Positions 32,135 through 41,166 of a stretch of DNA of 64,000 nt are shown piece after piece. The stretch is from Mycolicibacterium moriokaense (GTDB lineage Bacteria; Actinomycetota; Actinomycetes; Mycobacteriales; Mycobacteriaceae): contig NZ_QQBJ01000001.1 of NCBI RefSeq assembly GCF_003347205.1, forward strand, positions 310,001 through 374,000, in the 5' to 3' direction. How positions within the stretch are numbered: position 1 is the stretch's first letter; every line of letters begins with the position of its first letter. The position numbers were made by a program, and so were the translations under genes. Under the pieces are notes generated by a model. That model did not search any database. It was not told the origin of the DNA and saw only the letters and a program-made list of their open reading frames with translations.

Positions 32135-33883
32135 GTGACGACTTCGCCTGCACCGTCCATTCTCTCGATGCTCCATGGACGCGCCAGCCTGCGCCCGCAC
32201 GACGTCGCGTTCACCTTCACCGACTACGAGAAGGACTGGGTGGGCATCCCCGAGAGTGTCACGTGGGCGCAATTGTCCCGCCGCACCCTCAACGTGGCGC
32301 GCGAAATCCGCGCCCACGGGTCGGTCGGCGACAGAGCGGTGATCCTGGCCCCGCAAGGCCTCGACTACATCTTGGCCTTCCTGGGGTCCCTGCAGGCGGG
32401 GCTGGTGGCCGTGCCGCTGCCGTTGCCGCATCGCGGCGCGAGCTACGAGCGGGTGGACGCGGTGGTCGCGGACACGTCGCCCTCGGTTGTGCTCACCACA
32501 TCCGGGGTTGCCGACGACGTCGGCGATTACGTCGATCGGTCGCGGATGGACACCGCTGCCAAGATCATCGAGATCGACTCGTTGAGCCTGGACGCCGAGG
32601 GCGGACCAGCCGTCGAGATGGCCGAGCCGCCGAGCACCGCGTATTTGCAATACAGCTCGGGTTCCACCCGCACACCTACCGGGGTGATGCTGTCGCACCG
32701 CAACCTCCAGGTGAATTTCGAGCAGCTGATGCGCAGCTTTTTCGCCGAATCCGGCGTCACGCTCCCATCCGATCTCACGATCGTGTCGTGGCTGCCGTTC
32801 TATCACGACATGGGTTTGGTGCTGGGGGTGTGTGCGCCGATCCTCGGGGGTTTTCAGGCCGAGTTGTCCAACCCGGTGGCCTTCCTGGAAAGGCCGGCCC
32901 GGTGGTTGCAGGCGCTGGCCGGCAGTTCGAATACGTGGTCGTCGGCCCCGAACTTCGCCTTCGAGCTGGCCGCGCGTAAAACGGCCGACGCCGATCTGGC
33001 CGGGCTCGACCTCGGCGGCGTGCTGGGCATCATCAGCGGCGCCGAACGCGTCGAGCCGGCCACCCTGCGACGCTTCGTCGACCGGTTCGCGCACTTCAAC
33101 TTTCGCGACCACATGATGCGGCCGTCGTACGGATTGGCGGAGGCGACGGTCTTCGTGGCGACCGGGACGTGGAGTGAGACCTCGCCCGCGGCGCGCTTCG
33201 ACGTCGACGAACTGTCCGTGGGCCGCGCCAGGCGGTGTTCCGGCGGCACCGGCACGCCGCTCGTCAAATATCGCGTTCCGCAATCGCCGATGCTGCGGAT
33301 CGTCGACGGCGACACACGCCGTGAATGCCCGCCGGACGTCGTCGGCGAAATCTGGGTGCACGGCGACAACGTCGCCGAGGGCTACTGGCGCAAGCCGCCG
33401 CAGGAGCAGCGCTGCTTCGGCGCCACGCTCGCCCACCCGTCGCCCGGCACACCGGCCGGGCCCTGGCTGCGCACCGGCGACCTGGGCTTCCTCTCCGAGG
33501 GCGAGCTCTTCATCGTCGGCCGGATCAAGGATCTGCTGATCATCCGGGGCCGCAACTACCACCCCGAGGACATCGAGGCGACGGTCCACGAGATCACGCG
33601 CGGCCGGGTGGCGGCGATTTCGGTGCCGCTGGACAGCACCGAGAAGCTGGTCACCGTCATCGAGCTGAATAAGCACGAGGACTCCACCGCTGAGGCCACG
33701 CGCCGGCTCGGCGAGGTCAAGGGCGAGGTCACGTCCGCGATCTCCAACGCACACGGCTTGAACGTCGGGGACCTCGTCCTGGTACCGCCGGGGTCGATTC
33801 CCACCACGACCAGCGGCAAGATTCGGCGCGCGGCCTGTGTCGAGCAGTATCGGCAGGACCGGTTCGCCCGGCTGGACGGCTAA
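32135..33883 (+). CDS. fadD23: Fatty-acyl-AMP ligase FadD23-like
   Basis: A 582-residue fatty-acyl-AMP ligase that should activate the starter acid as acyl-AMP and load it on Pks. AMP-binding motifs are [21 protein letters not shown] and [10 protein letters not shown]. The motif [21 protein letters not shown] and the C-terminal lysine in TTSGKIRR are present. The length and the FAAL-type insertion region fit the group that makes acyl-AMP for PKS loading rather than acyl-CoA. The start is a GTG at 32135, four bases after the PE-PPE stop. Its 3' end overlaps the convergent Gap-like gene by four bases. Confidence 0.92.
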   Translation: MTTSPAPSILSMLHGRASLRPHDVAFTFTDYEKDWVGIPESVTWAQLSRRTLNVAREIRAHGSVGDRAVILAPQGLDYILAFLGSLQAGLVAVPLPLPHRGASYERVDAVVADTSPSVVLTTSGVADDVGDYVDRSRMDTAAKIIEIDSLSLDAEGGPAVEMAEPPSTAYLQYSSGSTRTPTGVMLSHRNLQVNFEQLMRSFFAESGVTLPSDLTIVSWLPFYHDMGLVLGVCAPILGGFQAELSNPVAFLERPARWLQALAGSSNTWSSAPNFAFELAARKTADADLAGLDLGGVLGIISGAERVEPATLRRFVDRFAHFNFRDHMMRPSYGLAEATVFVATGTWSETSPAARFDVDELSVGRARRCSGGTGTPLVKYRVPQSPMLRIVDGDTRRECPPDVVGEIWVHGDNVAEGYWRKPPQEQRCFGATLAHPSPGTPAGPWLRTGDLGFLSEGELFIVGRIKDLLIIRGRNYHPEDIEATVHEITRGRVAAISVPLDSTEKLVTVIELNKHEDSTAEATRRLGEVKGEVTSAISNAHGLNVGDLVLVPPGSIPTTTSGKIRRAACVEQYRQDRFARLDG

Positions 33884-34554
33884 AGGCCGACCAACCCGGC
33901 CCCGAGCAGCACGCAACCGATCGCGGCCAGCAGGACGCTGCCGTAACGCCTGCGCCGGGACCGCAGCCTGTCGTACAGGGCCGCCATCGTCGCGCGTGTC
34001 CGGTCGGGTGCCACCAGGTAGCAGAGCAGCGGAATCTCCACGATCACGAACGCCACCGCGTTGAACGCCAGCAGGGCGCCCACCTGGATGGCTGCGGCCG
34101 CACCCGAGGCGACGATGAGCGCCAACGCGGCGAGATAGTCGACCGACGGCAGCGCGATACCGAGGCCTGCGACGCCCGCGGTCCACAGCGAACCACCATT
34201 GACCAGCTGCTTGACGCGGGACGCGAGCGGCCCGAACTTTTCGGACGCGCCTGCCGTCAATCCGGTGACCTGCCTGCCCGACGCCACGCCCGTGGCCACC
34301 AGGGCGGCGTTGACCAAAAGGACGGCGCCGACGGCGATCTGCACCCGCGGCAGCGTGAAATGCACCGACCCCAGCGCCGGCCGCAGGATGAACAGCACGA
34401 CCACGCCAACGGACGTGCCCATCACGAAGCCGCCGGCGAGAAAAGCGAGCAGCTGAAGTGGCGGTCGGGGCCGGTTGATCATCAGGACGGTCATCCCGAC
34501 CCGGAACGGCTCCAGGCTGACGGCAACGGCCATCGCCAGGAGCGTGATCCACAT
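33880..34554 (-). CDS. Gap-like small integral membrane protein
   Basis: A 224-residue protein with six predicted membrane helices and the GAP/LysE-like pattern [14 protein letters not shown] and [20 protein letters not shown] (Sap) proteins accompany glycolipid loci in mycobacteria and help surface export of glycopeptidolipids; the TPP locus carries one too. Its role in TPP is inferred from neighbours. It is transcribed against fadD23, so it does not belong to the papA3-fadD23 operon. Confidence 0.82.
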   Translation of the reverse strand: MWITLLAMAVAVSLEPFRVGMTVLMINRPRPPLQLLAFLAGGFVMGTSVGVVVLFILRPALGSVHFTLPRVQIAVGAVLLVNAALVATGVASGRQVTGLTAGASEKFGPLASRVKQLVNGGSLWTAGVAGLGIALPSVDYLAALALIVASGAAAAIQVGALLAFNAVAFVIVEIPLLCYLVAPDRTRATMAALYDRLRSRRRRYGSVLLAAIGCVLLGAGLVGL

Positions 34555-34589
34555 GTCCTGCGTTACGTTACCGACCGGCGCGCGGGCGA

Positions 34590-34745
34590 CTAGGGACGCT
34601 CGCTGAGCTCCTCGCGATAGCCCGTGATGCGCTGCTCGAGTTCGGCCGCGTCCTCGGGCCTGCCTTCTTTGCGGGCGAGATCCGCGCGCGCCGACAGCTC
34701 CCGGATCGCCGTGCGAATGTCGTTGATGCTGTGCAATTCTGACAT
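34590..34745 (-). CDS. Small acidic helical protein, 51 residues
   Basis: A short frame starts at ATG 34745 and ends TAG at 34590. The product is highly charged, for example LSARADLARKEGRPEDAAEL, and predicted almost wholly helical. An AAAGG ribosome-binding site lies upstream. Codon use is typical of the genome, with third positions mostly G or C. It has no cysteines, membrane segment or recognised domain. It lies just upstream of the Gap-like gene on the same strand and may be co-transcribed with it. Confidence 0.65.
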   Translation of the reverse strand: MSELHSINDIRTAIRELSARADLARKEGRPEDAAELEQRITGYREELSERP

Positions 34746-34819
34746 GCTGGCTGCCTTTCGTCGCTGATTGGCCGCTACCGAAAGGCTACCCGCGATGCCG
34801 GATCATTAACGCTGTTATC

Positions 34820-34940
34820 TGCTCTTCGCGCAAGCGCTCATCGGGGTTGTTTGCTCTTCGCGCAAACGCTCATCGGGGTTGTTTGCTCTTCGCGCAAACG
34901 CTCATCGGGGTTGTTTGCTCTTCGCGCAAGCGCTCATCGG
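34820..34940. repeat. 32-bp tandem repeat, about 3.8 copies, running into the sdhB 3' end
   Basis: Units begin at 34820, 34852, 34884 and 34916. The first three are each exactly 32 bp and end in ...TCGGGGTTGTT. The fourth breaks off after about 25 bp and includes the sdhB stop codon and last bases. Units 1 and 4 contain GCGCAAGCGC; units 2 and 3 carry an A in place of one G (GCGCAAACGC). The array looks like stepwise duplication of the sequence just after the sdhB stop. There are no spacers, so it is not a CRISPR array. Confidence 0.9.
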
Positions 34941-35683
34941 CGGAACAGCTTGTTGCCCAGCCACACCACAGGGTCGTACTTGCGGTCGGCGGCGCGCTCC
35001 TTCATCGGGATCAGCGCGTTGTCAGTGATCTTGATGTGCTCGGGGCAGACCTCGGTGCAGCACTTGGTGATGTTGCAGTAGCCGAGGCCGTTGTCGTCCT
35101 GTGCCTGCTCGGGGCGCCGGTCCAGCGTGTCGAGCGGATGCATGTCCAACTCGGCCTGCCGCATCAGGTAGCGCGGGCCGGAGAAGGCGGCCTTGTTCTC
35201 CTCGTGATCGCGCACCACGTGGCAGGTGTTCTGGCACAGGTAGCACTCGATGCACTTGCGGAACTCCTGGCTGCGGTTCACGTCCTCCTGCGACATCCGG
35301 TACTCGCCCGGCTGCAGGTCCTTCGGCGGCGTGAACGACGGGATCTCGCGGGCCTTCTCGTAGTTGAACGACACGTCGGTGACGAGGTCGCGGACGATCG
35401 GGAAGGTGCGCAGCGGCGTCACCGTCACGGTCTCGTCCTGGCCGAACGTCGACATCCGGGTCATGCACATCAGCCGCGGCCTGCCGTTGATCTCCGCCGA
35501 GCACGATCCGCACTTGCCGGCTTTGCAGTTCCATCGCACGGCCAGATCGGGGGTCTGGGTCTGCTGCAGGCGGTGGATGATGTCGAGCACCACCTCGCCC
35601 TCGTTCACCTCGACCGAATAGTCCTGCAGTGACCCGCCGTCGTCGTCGCCGCGCCACACTCGCATGTTCGCCGCATACGCCAT
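34934..35683 (-). CDS. sdhB: Succinate dehydrogenase/fumarate reductase iron-sulfur subunit (Sdh1 type)
   Basis: A 249-residue iron-sulfur subunit matching Rv0247c in length. The [2Fe-2S] cluster ligands are in CKAGKCGSC and a later Cys (LMCM). The C-terminal [4Fe-4S]/[3Fe-4S] ligands are in KCIECYLCQNTC and YCNITKCCTEVCPEH. It passes electrons from the flavoprotein to menaquinone at the inner membrane. Its ATG follows the sdhA stop with no gap (TAGATG). Its stop codon lies inside the last copy of the 32-bp tandem repeat. Confidence 0.92.
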   Translation of the reverse strand: MAYAANMRVWRGDDDGGSLQDYSVEVNEGEVVLDIIHRLQQTQTPDLAVRWNCKAGKCGSCSAEINGRPRLMCMTRMSTFGQDETVTVTPLRTFPIVRDLVTDVSFNYEKAREIPSFTPPKDLQPGEYRMSQEDVNRSQEFRKCIECYLCQNTCHVVRDHEENKAAFSGPRYLMRQAELDMHPLDTLDRRPEQAQDDNGLGYCNITKCCTEVCPEHIKITDNALIPMKERAADRKYDPVVWLGNKLFRR

Positions 35684-37633
35684 CTACTTGCTCCGTTCTG
35701 GATGCTCGGCCAGCTCACCGTCGGTGAAGTACTTCTCGAGTTCGGACAGCTCGAACAGGTCGAGCAGATCCTGCCGTACCGGAATCTGGTCCTCTTTCGT
35801 CACACTGACGTCAGGCACCACCGCTTCGCCCTCGGTGCGGCACACCAGCAGAGTCTTGCGCCAGTCGGCCTCCATGGCCGGGTGGTCGTCGCGGGTGTGG
35901 CCGCCGCGGCTCTCGGTGCGCGTCAGCGCGGCCTTGGCGATGCACTCGCTGACCAGCAGCATGTTGCGCAGATCGATCGCCAGGTGCCAGCCGGGGTTGA
36001 AGTCCCGCAGGCCCTCGACCTTGACGTGCTTGTAGCGCTCGCGCAGCGCCGTCAGCTTGTCCAGCGCCTCGCTGACCTCGCCCTCCTTGCGGATGATGCC
36101 GACCAGGCTGTTCATCGTGTCCTGCAGATCCAGCTGCAGCGTGTACGGGTTCTCCGGCGCATCGCCGTTCGACGGCCCCTCGAAGGGGTGCAGGGCCAGC
36201 TTGATCGCGTCGTCGATGGCCGCCTCGGTGATCTTCGGACGGTCGGCCAGCGCCCGCACGTAGTCGGAGGCGCCCAGCCCGGCGCGACGGCCGAACACCA
36301 ACAGGTCGGACAGCGAGTTGCCGCCGAGCCGGTTGGAGCCGTGCATGCCGCCCGCGCACTCACCCGCCGCGAACAGGCCGGGGGTGGTGGCCGCGGCGGT
36401 GTCCGGGTCGACCTCGACGCCGCCCATCACGTAGTGGCACGTCGGCCCGACTTCCATCGGCTCCTTGGTGATGTCGACCTCTGCCAGCTCCATGAACTGG
36501 TGGTACATCGACGGCAGCCGGCGCTTGATCTCCTCGGCGGGCAGCCGCGACGCGATGTCCAGGAACACTCCGCCGTGCGGCGAGTTGCGGCCCGCCTTCA
36601 CCTCGGAGTTGATCGCGCGGGCCACCTCGTCACGCGGCAGCAGGTCGGGGGTGCGGCGAGCGGAGTCGTTGTCCTTGAGCCACTGGTCGGCCTCGTCGAT
36701 GGTCTCGGCGTACTGGCCTTTGAACACCGGCGGGATGTAGTCGAACATGAACCGGGTGCCGTCGGAGTTCTTCAGCACGCCGCCGTCGCCGCGCACGCCC
36801 TCGGTGACGAGGATGCCCTTCACGCTCGGCGGCCAGACCATGCCGGTCGGGTGGAACTGGACGAACTCCATGTTGATCAGCGTCGCGCCCGCGCGCAGCG
36901 CCAGCGCGTGCCCGTCGCCGGTGTACTCCCACGAGTTCGACGTCACCTTGTAGGACTTGCCGATCCCGCCGGTCGCCAGCACCACGGCCGGCGTTTCGAA
37001 CAGGATGAACTTGCCGTTCTCGCGCCAGTAGCCGAAGGCGCCCGCGATGCGGTCCCCGTCCTTGATCAAATCGGTGATGGTGCACTCGTGGAAGACCTTG
37101 ATGCGGGCCTCGTAGTCGCCGAACTCGGCCTTGTCCTCCTGCTGCAGCGAGACGATCTTCTGCTGCAGCGTGCGGATGATCTCCAGGCCGGTGCGGTCAC
37201 CGACGTGGGCCAGCCGCGGGTAGGTGTGCCCGCCGAAGTTGCGCTGGCTGATCTTGCCGTCCTTGGTGCGGTCGAACAGCGCGCCGTAGGTCTCCAGCTC
37301 CCACACCCGGTCGGGGGCTTCCTTGGCGTGCAGTTCGGCCATCCGCCAGTTGTTGAGGAACTTCCCGCCGCGCATGGTGTCGCGGAAGTGCACCTGCCAG
37401 TTGTCCTTCGGGTTGGCGTTGCCCATCGAGGCCGCGCAGCCGCCCTCGGCCATCACCGTGTGCGCCTTGCCGAACAGCGACTTGGTGATGACCGCGACCT
37501 TCTGGCCGCGTTCGCGCGCCTCGATCACCGCGCGCAGTCCGGCGCCGCCCGCACCGATGACGACGACGTCGTAGGAGTGCCTCTCGACTTCCGATGAGCC
37601 GCTTGCGCCAGGGGCGCCGGGTTCAGCAGTCAT
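35684..37633 (-). CDS. sdhA: Succinate dehydrogenase/fumarate reductase flavoprotein subunit (Sdh1 type)
   Basis: A 649-residue flavoprotein similar in length to Rv0248c (646 aa). The dinucleotide-binding motif YDVVVIGAGGAGLRAVIEA is near the N-terminus. HTVMAEGGCAASMGN is the FAD-attachment region, QFHPTGMVWPP and TEGVRGDGG form the substrate site, and GECAGGMHGSNRLGGNSL binds FAD. It should oxidise succinate in the Sdh1 complex, one of two succinate dehydrogenases in mycobacteria. GAGGA precedes the ATG. It lies between the anchor and iron-sulfur genes in one operon. Confidence 0.93.
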   Translation of the reverse strand: MTAEPGAPGASGSSEVERHSYDVVVIGAGGAGLRAVIEARERGQKVAVITKSLFGKAHTVMAEGGCAASMGNANPKDNWQVHFRDTMRGGKFLNNWRMAELHAKEAPDRVWELETYGALFDRTKDGKISQRNFGGHTYPRLAHVGDRTGLEIIRTLQQKIVSLQQEDKAEFGDYEARIKVFHECTITDLIKDGDRIAGAFGYWRENGKFILFETPAVVLATGGIGKSYKVTSNSWEYTGDGHALALRAGATLINMEFVQFHPTGMVWPPSVKGILVTEGVRGDGGVLKNSDGTRFMFDYIPPVFKGQYAETIDEADQWLKDNDSARRTPDLLPRDEVARAINSEVKAGRNSPHGGVFLDIASRLPAEEIKRRLPSMYHQFMELAEVDITKEPMEVGPTCHYVMGGVEVDPDTAAATTPGLFAAGECAGGMHGSNRLGGNSLSDLLVFGRRAGLGASDYVRALADRPKITEAAIDDAIKLALHPFEGPSNGDAPENPYTLQLDLQDTMNSLVGIIRKEGEVSEALDKLTALRERYKHVKVEGLRDFNPGWHLAIDLRNMLLVSECIAKAALTRTESRGGHTRDDHPAMEADWRKTLLVCRTEGEAVVPDVSVTKEDQIPVRQDLLDLFELSELEKYFTDGELAEHPERSK

Positions 37634-37669
37634 GAATCCTCACTTGCCTTGGGCTGTTGAAAAAGGCTG

Positions 37670-38488
37670 TCAGCCAATAAATCTGAGATCAGAGATGGTG
37701 CCGCTGGCCACCAGCATGATGTAGAAGTCGGTCAGCATCAGGGTGCCGAGGGTGATCCACGCGTACATCTTGTGGCGGGTGTTCAAGCGGCTCACCTGCG
37801 TCCACATCCAGTAGCGGACAGGGTGTTTGGAGAAGTGTTTGAGCCGGCCGCCGACCACGTGGCGGCACGAGTGGCACGACACCGTGTAGGTCCACAGCAG
37901 GATCACGTTGATGACGAGGATGACGTTGCCCAACCCGAATCCGAAGCCGGACGGCGACTGGAACGCCACGATCGCGTCGTAGGTGTTGATCACCGAGATG
38001 ATCGCCGCGATGTAGAAGAAGTACCGGTGGGTGTTCTGCACGATCAGCGGGAAGCGGGTCTCGCCGGTGTATTTCGCGTGCGGCTCGGCGACGGCGCAGG
38101 CGGTGGGCGCCTGCCACACCGACCGGTAGTAGGCGCCGCGGTAGTAGTAGCAGGTCAGCCGGAACAGCAGCAGGAACGGCAGCGTCAGCGCCGCGTACGG
38201 CAGCCACCACACGTCGGGAAGGAACTGGCCGAAGTGACTGGCCTCCGGGACGCAGCCGGTGCTGACGCAGGGGGAGTAGAACGGCGTCAGGTAGTGGTAC
38301 TCGGCGACGTAGTAGTTGTTCTGCAGAAACGCCCGCACCGTCGCGTAGATCACGAACGCCGCGAAGCCGAGGTCGACGATGAGCGGTGACTGCCACCATC
38401 GGTCGGTGCGTAGAGTGCGCTGGGGAATCTCAGCGCGGGTCGGCGAGAAGACGCCATTGGCCTGTCGATCGGCGGTGGGTGCGCTCAC
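37670..38488 (-). CDS. Sdh1 membrane anchor subunit (Rv0249c type)
   Basis: A 272-residue protein with about five membrane helices, for example VDLGFAAFVIYATVRAFL, LPYAALTLPFLLLFRLTCYYY and LGNVILVINVILLWTYTVSCH. Conserved His residues, as in SCHSCRHVVGG, are candidate heme or quinone ligands. Length and position match Rv0249c (273 aa), the anchor of Sdh1 that binds menaquinone. The start is a GTG at 38488, and GAGAGGG lies some 16 bases upstream, a long spacing, so the start is moderately certain. Confidence 0.88.
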   Translation of the reverse strand: MSAPTADRQANGVFSPTRAEIPQRTLRTDRWWQSPLIVDLGFAAFVIYATVRAFLQNNYYVAEYHYLTPFYSPCVSTGCVPEASHFGQFLPDVWWLPYAALTLPFLLLFRLTCYYYRGAYYRSVWQAPTACAVAEPHAKYTGETRFPLIVQNTHRYFFYIAAIISVINTYDAIVAFQSPSGFGFGLGNVILVINVILLWTYTVSCHSCRHVVGGRLKHFSKHPVRYWMWTQVSRLNTRHKMYAWITLGTLMLTDFYIMLVASGTISDLRFIG

Positions 38489-38542
38489 TATGGTTTTCCA
38501 ACCCTCTCCGGTTGCGTGCTCCGCAGTGCGACAGAGCCTAGT

Positions 38543-38845
38543 TCAGCCCCTGTTGTGACCCCCGACACCCTCGTCATCGACGTTCCGCCAGAAGTCGGTG
38601 TCGTAGGCGGTGTCCGGGATCGCGATCTTCTCCGCGGAGGGCTTCTGGCGGGTTACCCCGCGGGTGAGCTCCAACTCCTCGGCGTCTATATCGAGTCGGT
38701 CGATGTCGTTGAGGATGCGTTCGGCGTCGTTGACGATTCGCCGCATCGCGGGGGTGTCCCCGTACCGCGACGCCAACGAGGTCACGCATCGGCGCAGCCC
38801 ACCGATCAACTCGTGCAGTTCGGCAAATTCGGTAGAACTCGACAT
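38543..38845 (-). CDS. Conserved small protein of the sdh1 operon (Rv0250c type)
   Basis: A 100-residue soluble acidic protein, first in the sdh1 operon, like Rv0250c (97 aa). It has a helical N-terminal part (FAELHELIGGLRRCVTSLASRYGD) and a C-terminus rich in Asp and ending DDEGVGGHNRG. The ATG at 38845 is preceded by AAGGAGG; the longer frame to 38890 has no such site. The function is unknown; constant association with Sdh1 suggests an assembly or regulatory role. Confidence 0.82.
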   Translation of the reverse strand: MSSSTEFAELHELIGGLRRCVTSLASRYGDTPAMRRIVNDAERILNDIDRLDIDAEELELTRGVTRQKPSAEKIAIPDTAYDTDFWRNVDDEGVGGHNRG

Positions 38846-38865
38846 CAGACCTCCTTGGGCTGAAG

Positions 38866-38881
38866 GGTGTCTCGAATCACA
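38866..38881. promoter_or_regulatory. Imperfect CRP-like site upstream of the sdh1 operon
   Basis: GGTGTCTCGAATCACA keeps the GTG-N8-CAC core of the CRP palindrome but has mismatches in the left half. It lies 20 bp before the Rv0250c-like start codon in the 108-bp divergent region shared with the PEP-mutase-like gene. Weaker than the site at 3612-3627. Confidence 0.3.
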
Positions 38882-38953
38882 GTACGACAACCGATAGTAG
38901 CCAGGTCACGCAGATCAGGCGCGAGACCGGTCACGCCCAGCGATGATGGACGC

Positions 38954-39715
38954 ATGACAGACACACATGTACTTCGCGAGCGTGCGGCGGCCCTGCTCGG
39001 CTTGCATCAGCCGGGCAACCCGGTGGTGCTGCCGACGGTGTGGGACGCGTGGTCGGCGAACCTCGCCGTCGACGCCGGCTTCGCGGCGCTGACCCTCGGC
39101 AGCCATCCGGTCGCGGACTCGATCGGCAGGGCGGACAACGAGGGCATGACGTTCGACGAACTGCTGACGCGGGTCGGCCAGATCACCGATGCGGTCGACG
39201 TGCCGGTGTCGGTGGACATCGAGTCCGGTTACGGGGAGACGCCGGCGCGATTGATCGACGGTCTGCTCGACGCGGGCGCGGTCGGGTTGAACATCGAGGA
39301 CACCGTGCACGGCGAGGGCGGCCGGTTGCGGTCGTCCGCCGAGCACGCCGCACTCGTCGGGGCCTTGCGGGCGGCCGCCGATGCGGCGGACGTGCACGTG
39401 GTGATCAACGCGCGCACCGATCTGTTCCTGCGCCAGGACGGCGACGAGGCCGACCGCGTCGAGCGGGCGATCGCCAGGCTCGTCGAATGCGCCGAGGCGG
39501 GCGCGGACGTGCTGTACCCGGTGGGGCGGCACCAGCCGGATACGTTGCGCCGCCTGACATCCGAGCTGCCGTTGCCTGTCAATGCCATTGCCATGCCTGA
39601 CCAGGCCGACCCGGCGTCGTTCGGCCCGCTGGGCGTCGCCCGGATCAGCTTCGGCCCGTTCCTGCAGGCCGCCCTGGCAGGGCATGCCAAGGAGATCCTG
39701 GCCCGCTGGAGCTAG
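38954..39715 (+). CDS. Isocitrate lyase/PEP mutase superfamily protein
   Basis: A 253-residue TIM-barrel enzyme of the phosphoenolpyruvate mutase/isocitrate lyase superfamily. VLPTVWDAWSANLAVDAGFAALTLGSHPVA is the substrate-binding start of the barrel. VSVDIESGYG holds metal-ligand Asp/Glu residues, GLNIEDTVHGEGG another acidic pair, and VINARTDLFL follows. It lacks the KKCGH motif of isocitrate lyase proper, so methylisocitrate-lyase-like or oxaloacetate-hydrolase-like chemistry is possible. Start at the ATG 38954. Divergent from the sdh1 operon. Confidence 0.82.
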   Translation: MTDTHVLRERAAALLGLHQPGNPVVLPTVWDAWSANLAVDAGFAALTLGSHPVADSIGRADNEGMTFDELLTRVGQITDAVDVPVSVDIESGYGETPARLIDGLLDAGAVGLNIEDTVHGEGGRLRSSAEHAALVGALRAAADAADVHVVINARTDLFLRQDGDEADRVERAIARLVECAEAGADVLYPVGRHQPDTLRRLTSELPLPVNAIAMPDQADPASFGPLGVARISFGPFLQAALAGHAKEILARWS

Positions 39716-39759
39716 CCGCGCTCGCCGCGCTCGTCATCCGCTGCGGCTAGCATGCCCGG

Positions 39760-40122
39760 GTGCCTCCCGACCACGACCCCCGCCACTGGTCCAACCAGCC
39801 CGGCACGATCTTCGCCGCCGGTGCGGCGGCCGTGCTGCTGGTCGGGGTGCTGATCTTCGCGGTGATGCGCACGTCGGACGGCTCGTCGGAGCCGCCCGCC
39901 ACACTGACCACGCCGTCGAGCAGTCCCACGTCGAGCACCTTCACCACGTCGTCGACGACCACGACGACCTACACCACACCGAGCCCGCAAACCAGCGATC
40001 AGGACCTGCCACCGGTCGGGCCGTCCACTGACGAGGACGAGGCCACGACGTCGACTACCGAGGACACCCCGGATTCCGGAACCGTCACCGAAACGGCGAC
40101 TCTGCTACCAACTCCGCCGTAA
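39760..40122 (+). CDS. Single-pass membrane protein with Ser/Thr/Pro-rich extracellular tail
   Basis: A 120-residue protein with a short cytoplasmic N-terminus, one membrane helix (about 17-36, TIFAAGAAAVLLVGVLIFAV) and an 80-residue tail almost entirely Thr, Ser, Pro and Asp. Such tails are likely mannosylated in mycobacteria. The start is a GTG at 39760. No domain is recognisable. It could anchor or span the periplasm; nothing more specific can be said. Confidence 0.6.
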   Translation: MPPDHDPRHWSNQPGTIFAAGAAAVLLVGVLIFAVMRTSDGSSEPPATLTTPSSSPTSSTFTTSSTTTTTYTTPSPQTSDQDLPPVGPSTDEDEATTSTTEDTPDSGTVTETATLLPTPP

Positions 40123-40163
40123 ACGCGCCTGAAAACCGCGGAATCCTCACATAGGGTGTCGGA

Positions 40164-40661
40164 ATGATTATTTCGACGCGCTTCATAACGATTGTTATGG
40201 CCGTGTTCGGGCTGATCGGGTCGGGGTTGGGAACTGTAACGGCGTCGGCGGAAGCCGCAGGCGGCGTGCTGGTCCCGTTGGGAGCAAATTTCCGCTCCTG
40301 CGATTTCACCAAGCTCCACTACGTCAGCGCGAACGGCTTCGGCTCGGGCACATCGACCATCTCGTCCGACGGCGCCACGGTGTCCGCCGATGTCTTCCTG
40401 ATGATCGGCATCCCGAACACCGCATACGAGGTGCGGCTGATCCAGGGCCCGCGGCCCGGCTCGCAGAAATGCAACCCCGGGGACCCTGGCGTGGCGAGCG
40501 CCGTGTTGAACACCGACGGCAACGGGACGGGCACGGTCACCGTGCGCGGCCCGCGCCAGTCGGGTGCCACCAATGCGTGGGTGTTCATCGACGGCCCGCC
40601 CGACGTGGGGCAGATCCGAGGTCAGTTCTACACCTCGGATCTGCTCACCAGCCTGGCCTAG
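40164..40661 (+). CDS. Secreted protein of unknown function
   Basis: A 165-residue exported protein. The signal peptide runs to about residue 31 (IVMAVFGLIGSGLGTVTASAEA). The mature part is predicted beta-rich, has two Cys (FRSCDF and SQKCNP) that may pair, and contains VLNTDGNGTGTVTVRGP, a pattern seen in small secreted beta-sandwich proteins of mycobacteria. It ends 19 bp before the convergent hsp20 gene. Not recognised as a named family. Confidence 0.65.
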   Translation: MIISTRFITIVMAVFGLIGSGLGTVTASAEAAGGVLVPLGANFRSCDFTKLHYVSANGFGSGTSTISSDGATVSADVFLMIGIPNTAYEVRLIQGPRPGSQKCNPGDPGVASAVLNTDGNGTGTVTVRGPRQSGATNAWVFIDGPPDVGQIRGQFYTSDLLTSLA

Positions 40662-40680
40662 CTGTTACCCGGCTCAGCCG

Positions 40681-41112
40681 TCACTTGCTGTCGATCGCGA
40701 TGCGCTGCGCCTCGGCGCCCTTGTAGGCACCGGCCACCCGTACGGTCAGCACGCCGGCGTCGTAGGACGCCGATACCGCGTCGCCGGTGACGTGGGTCGG
40801 CAGCCGGAACGACCGGCGGAAGGAGCCGTAGCGCACCTCGCTGAGCGTGCGTCCGTCCTTCTCCTCGGTCCGCTCGTCACGGCGCTCGCCGTGCACGACC
40901 AGCCTGCCGTTGTCCACCTCGACGTTGACGTCCTTGTCGACGTCGACGCCGGGCAGCTCGAGACGCAGCACCGCGTCGTCGCCGTCCTTGGCGATCTCGG
41001 CGGCGGGCCGGAAGTCCTTGGCCCAGTCGTCGGCGGTGGCGGGGCCGAAGAAGTCCCGCACCCAACGATCGGTGTTCCAGGTGGGACGTGCCCACAGCGT
41101 CAGGTTGCTCAT
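40681..41112 (-). CDS. Small heat-shock protein Hsp20/alpha-crystallin family (Acr2-like)
   Basis: A 143-residue ATP-independent chaperone. The alpha-crystallin domain spans about 38-138, with LRLELPGVDVDKDVNVEVDNGRL cut by the usual strands, SFRRSFRLPTHV, and the signature ASYDAGVLTVRVA. The N-terminal WARPTWNTDRWVRDFFG is the substrate-binding arm. Position matches hsp/acr2 (Rv0251c), induced by heat and oxidative stress under HspR and SigH/SigE. The ATG has AAGGAG upstream. A HAIR-like element and an SigH-type promoter lie 55-81 bp upstream of the start codon. Confidence 0.92.
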   Translation of the reverse strand: MSNLTLWARPTWNTDRWVRDFFGPATADDWAKDFRPAAEIAKDGDDAVLRLELPGVDVDKDVNVEVDNGRLVVHGERRDERTEEKDGRTLSEVRYGSFRRSFRLPTHVTGDAVSASYDAGVLTVRVAGAYKGAEAQRIAIDSK

Positions 41113-41166
41113 TGTTCACTCCTTGATTCATCGTGACCGGCACCACACCGGTCCACCACTACGTAA

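Noticed and set aside
34820-34940. CRISPR array
   Set aside because: The units are head-to-tail without variable spacers and there are no cas genes; it is a simple tandem repeat.
38954-39715. True isocitrate lyase
   Set aside because: The protein is only 253 residues and lacks the KKCGH catalytic motif; it belongs to the wider PEP mutase-like group.
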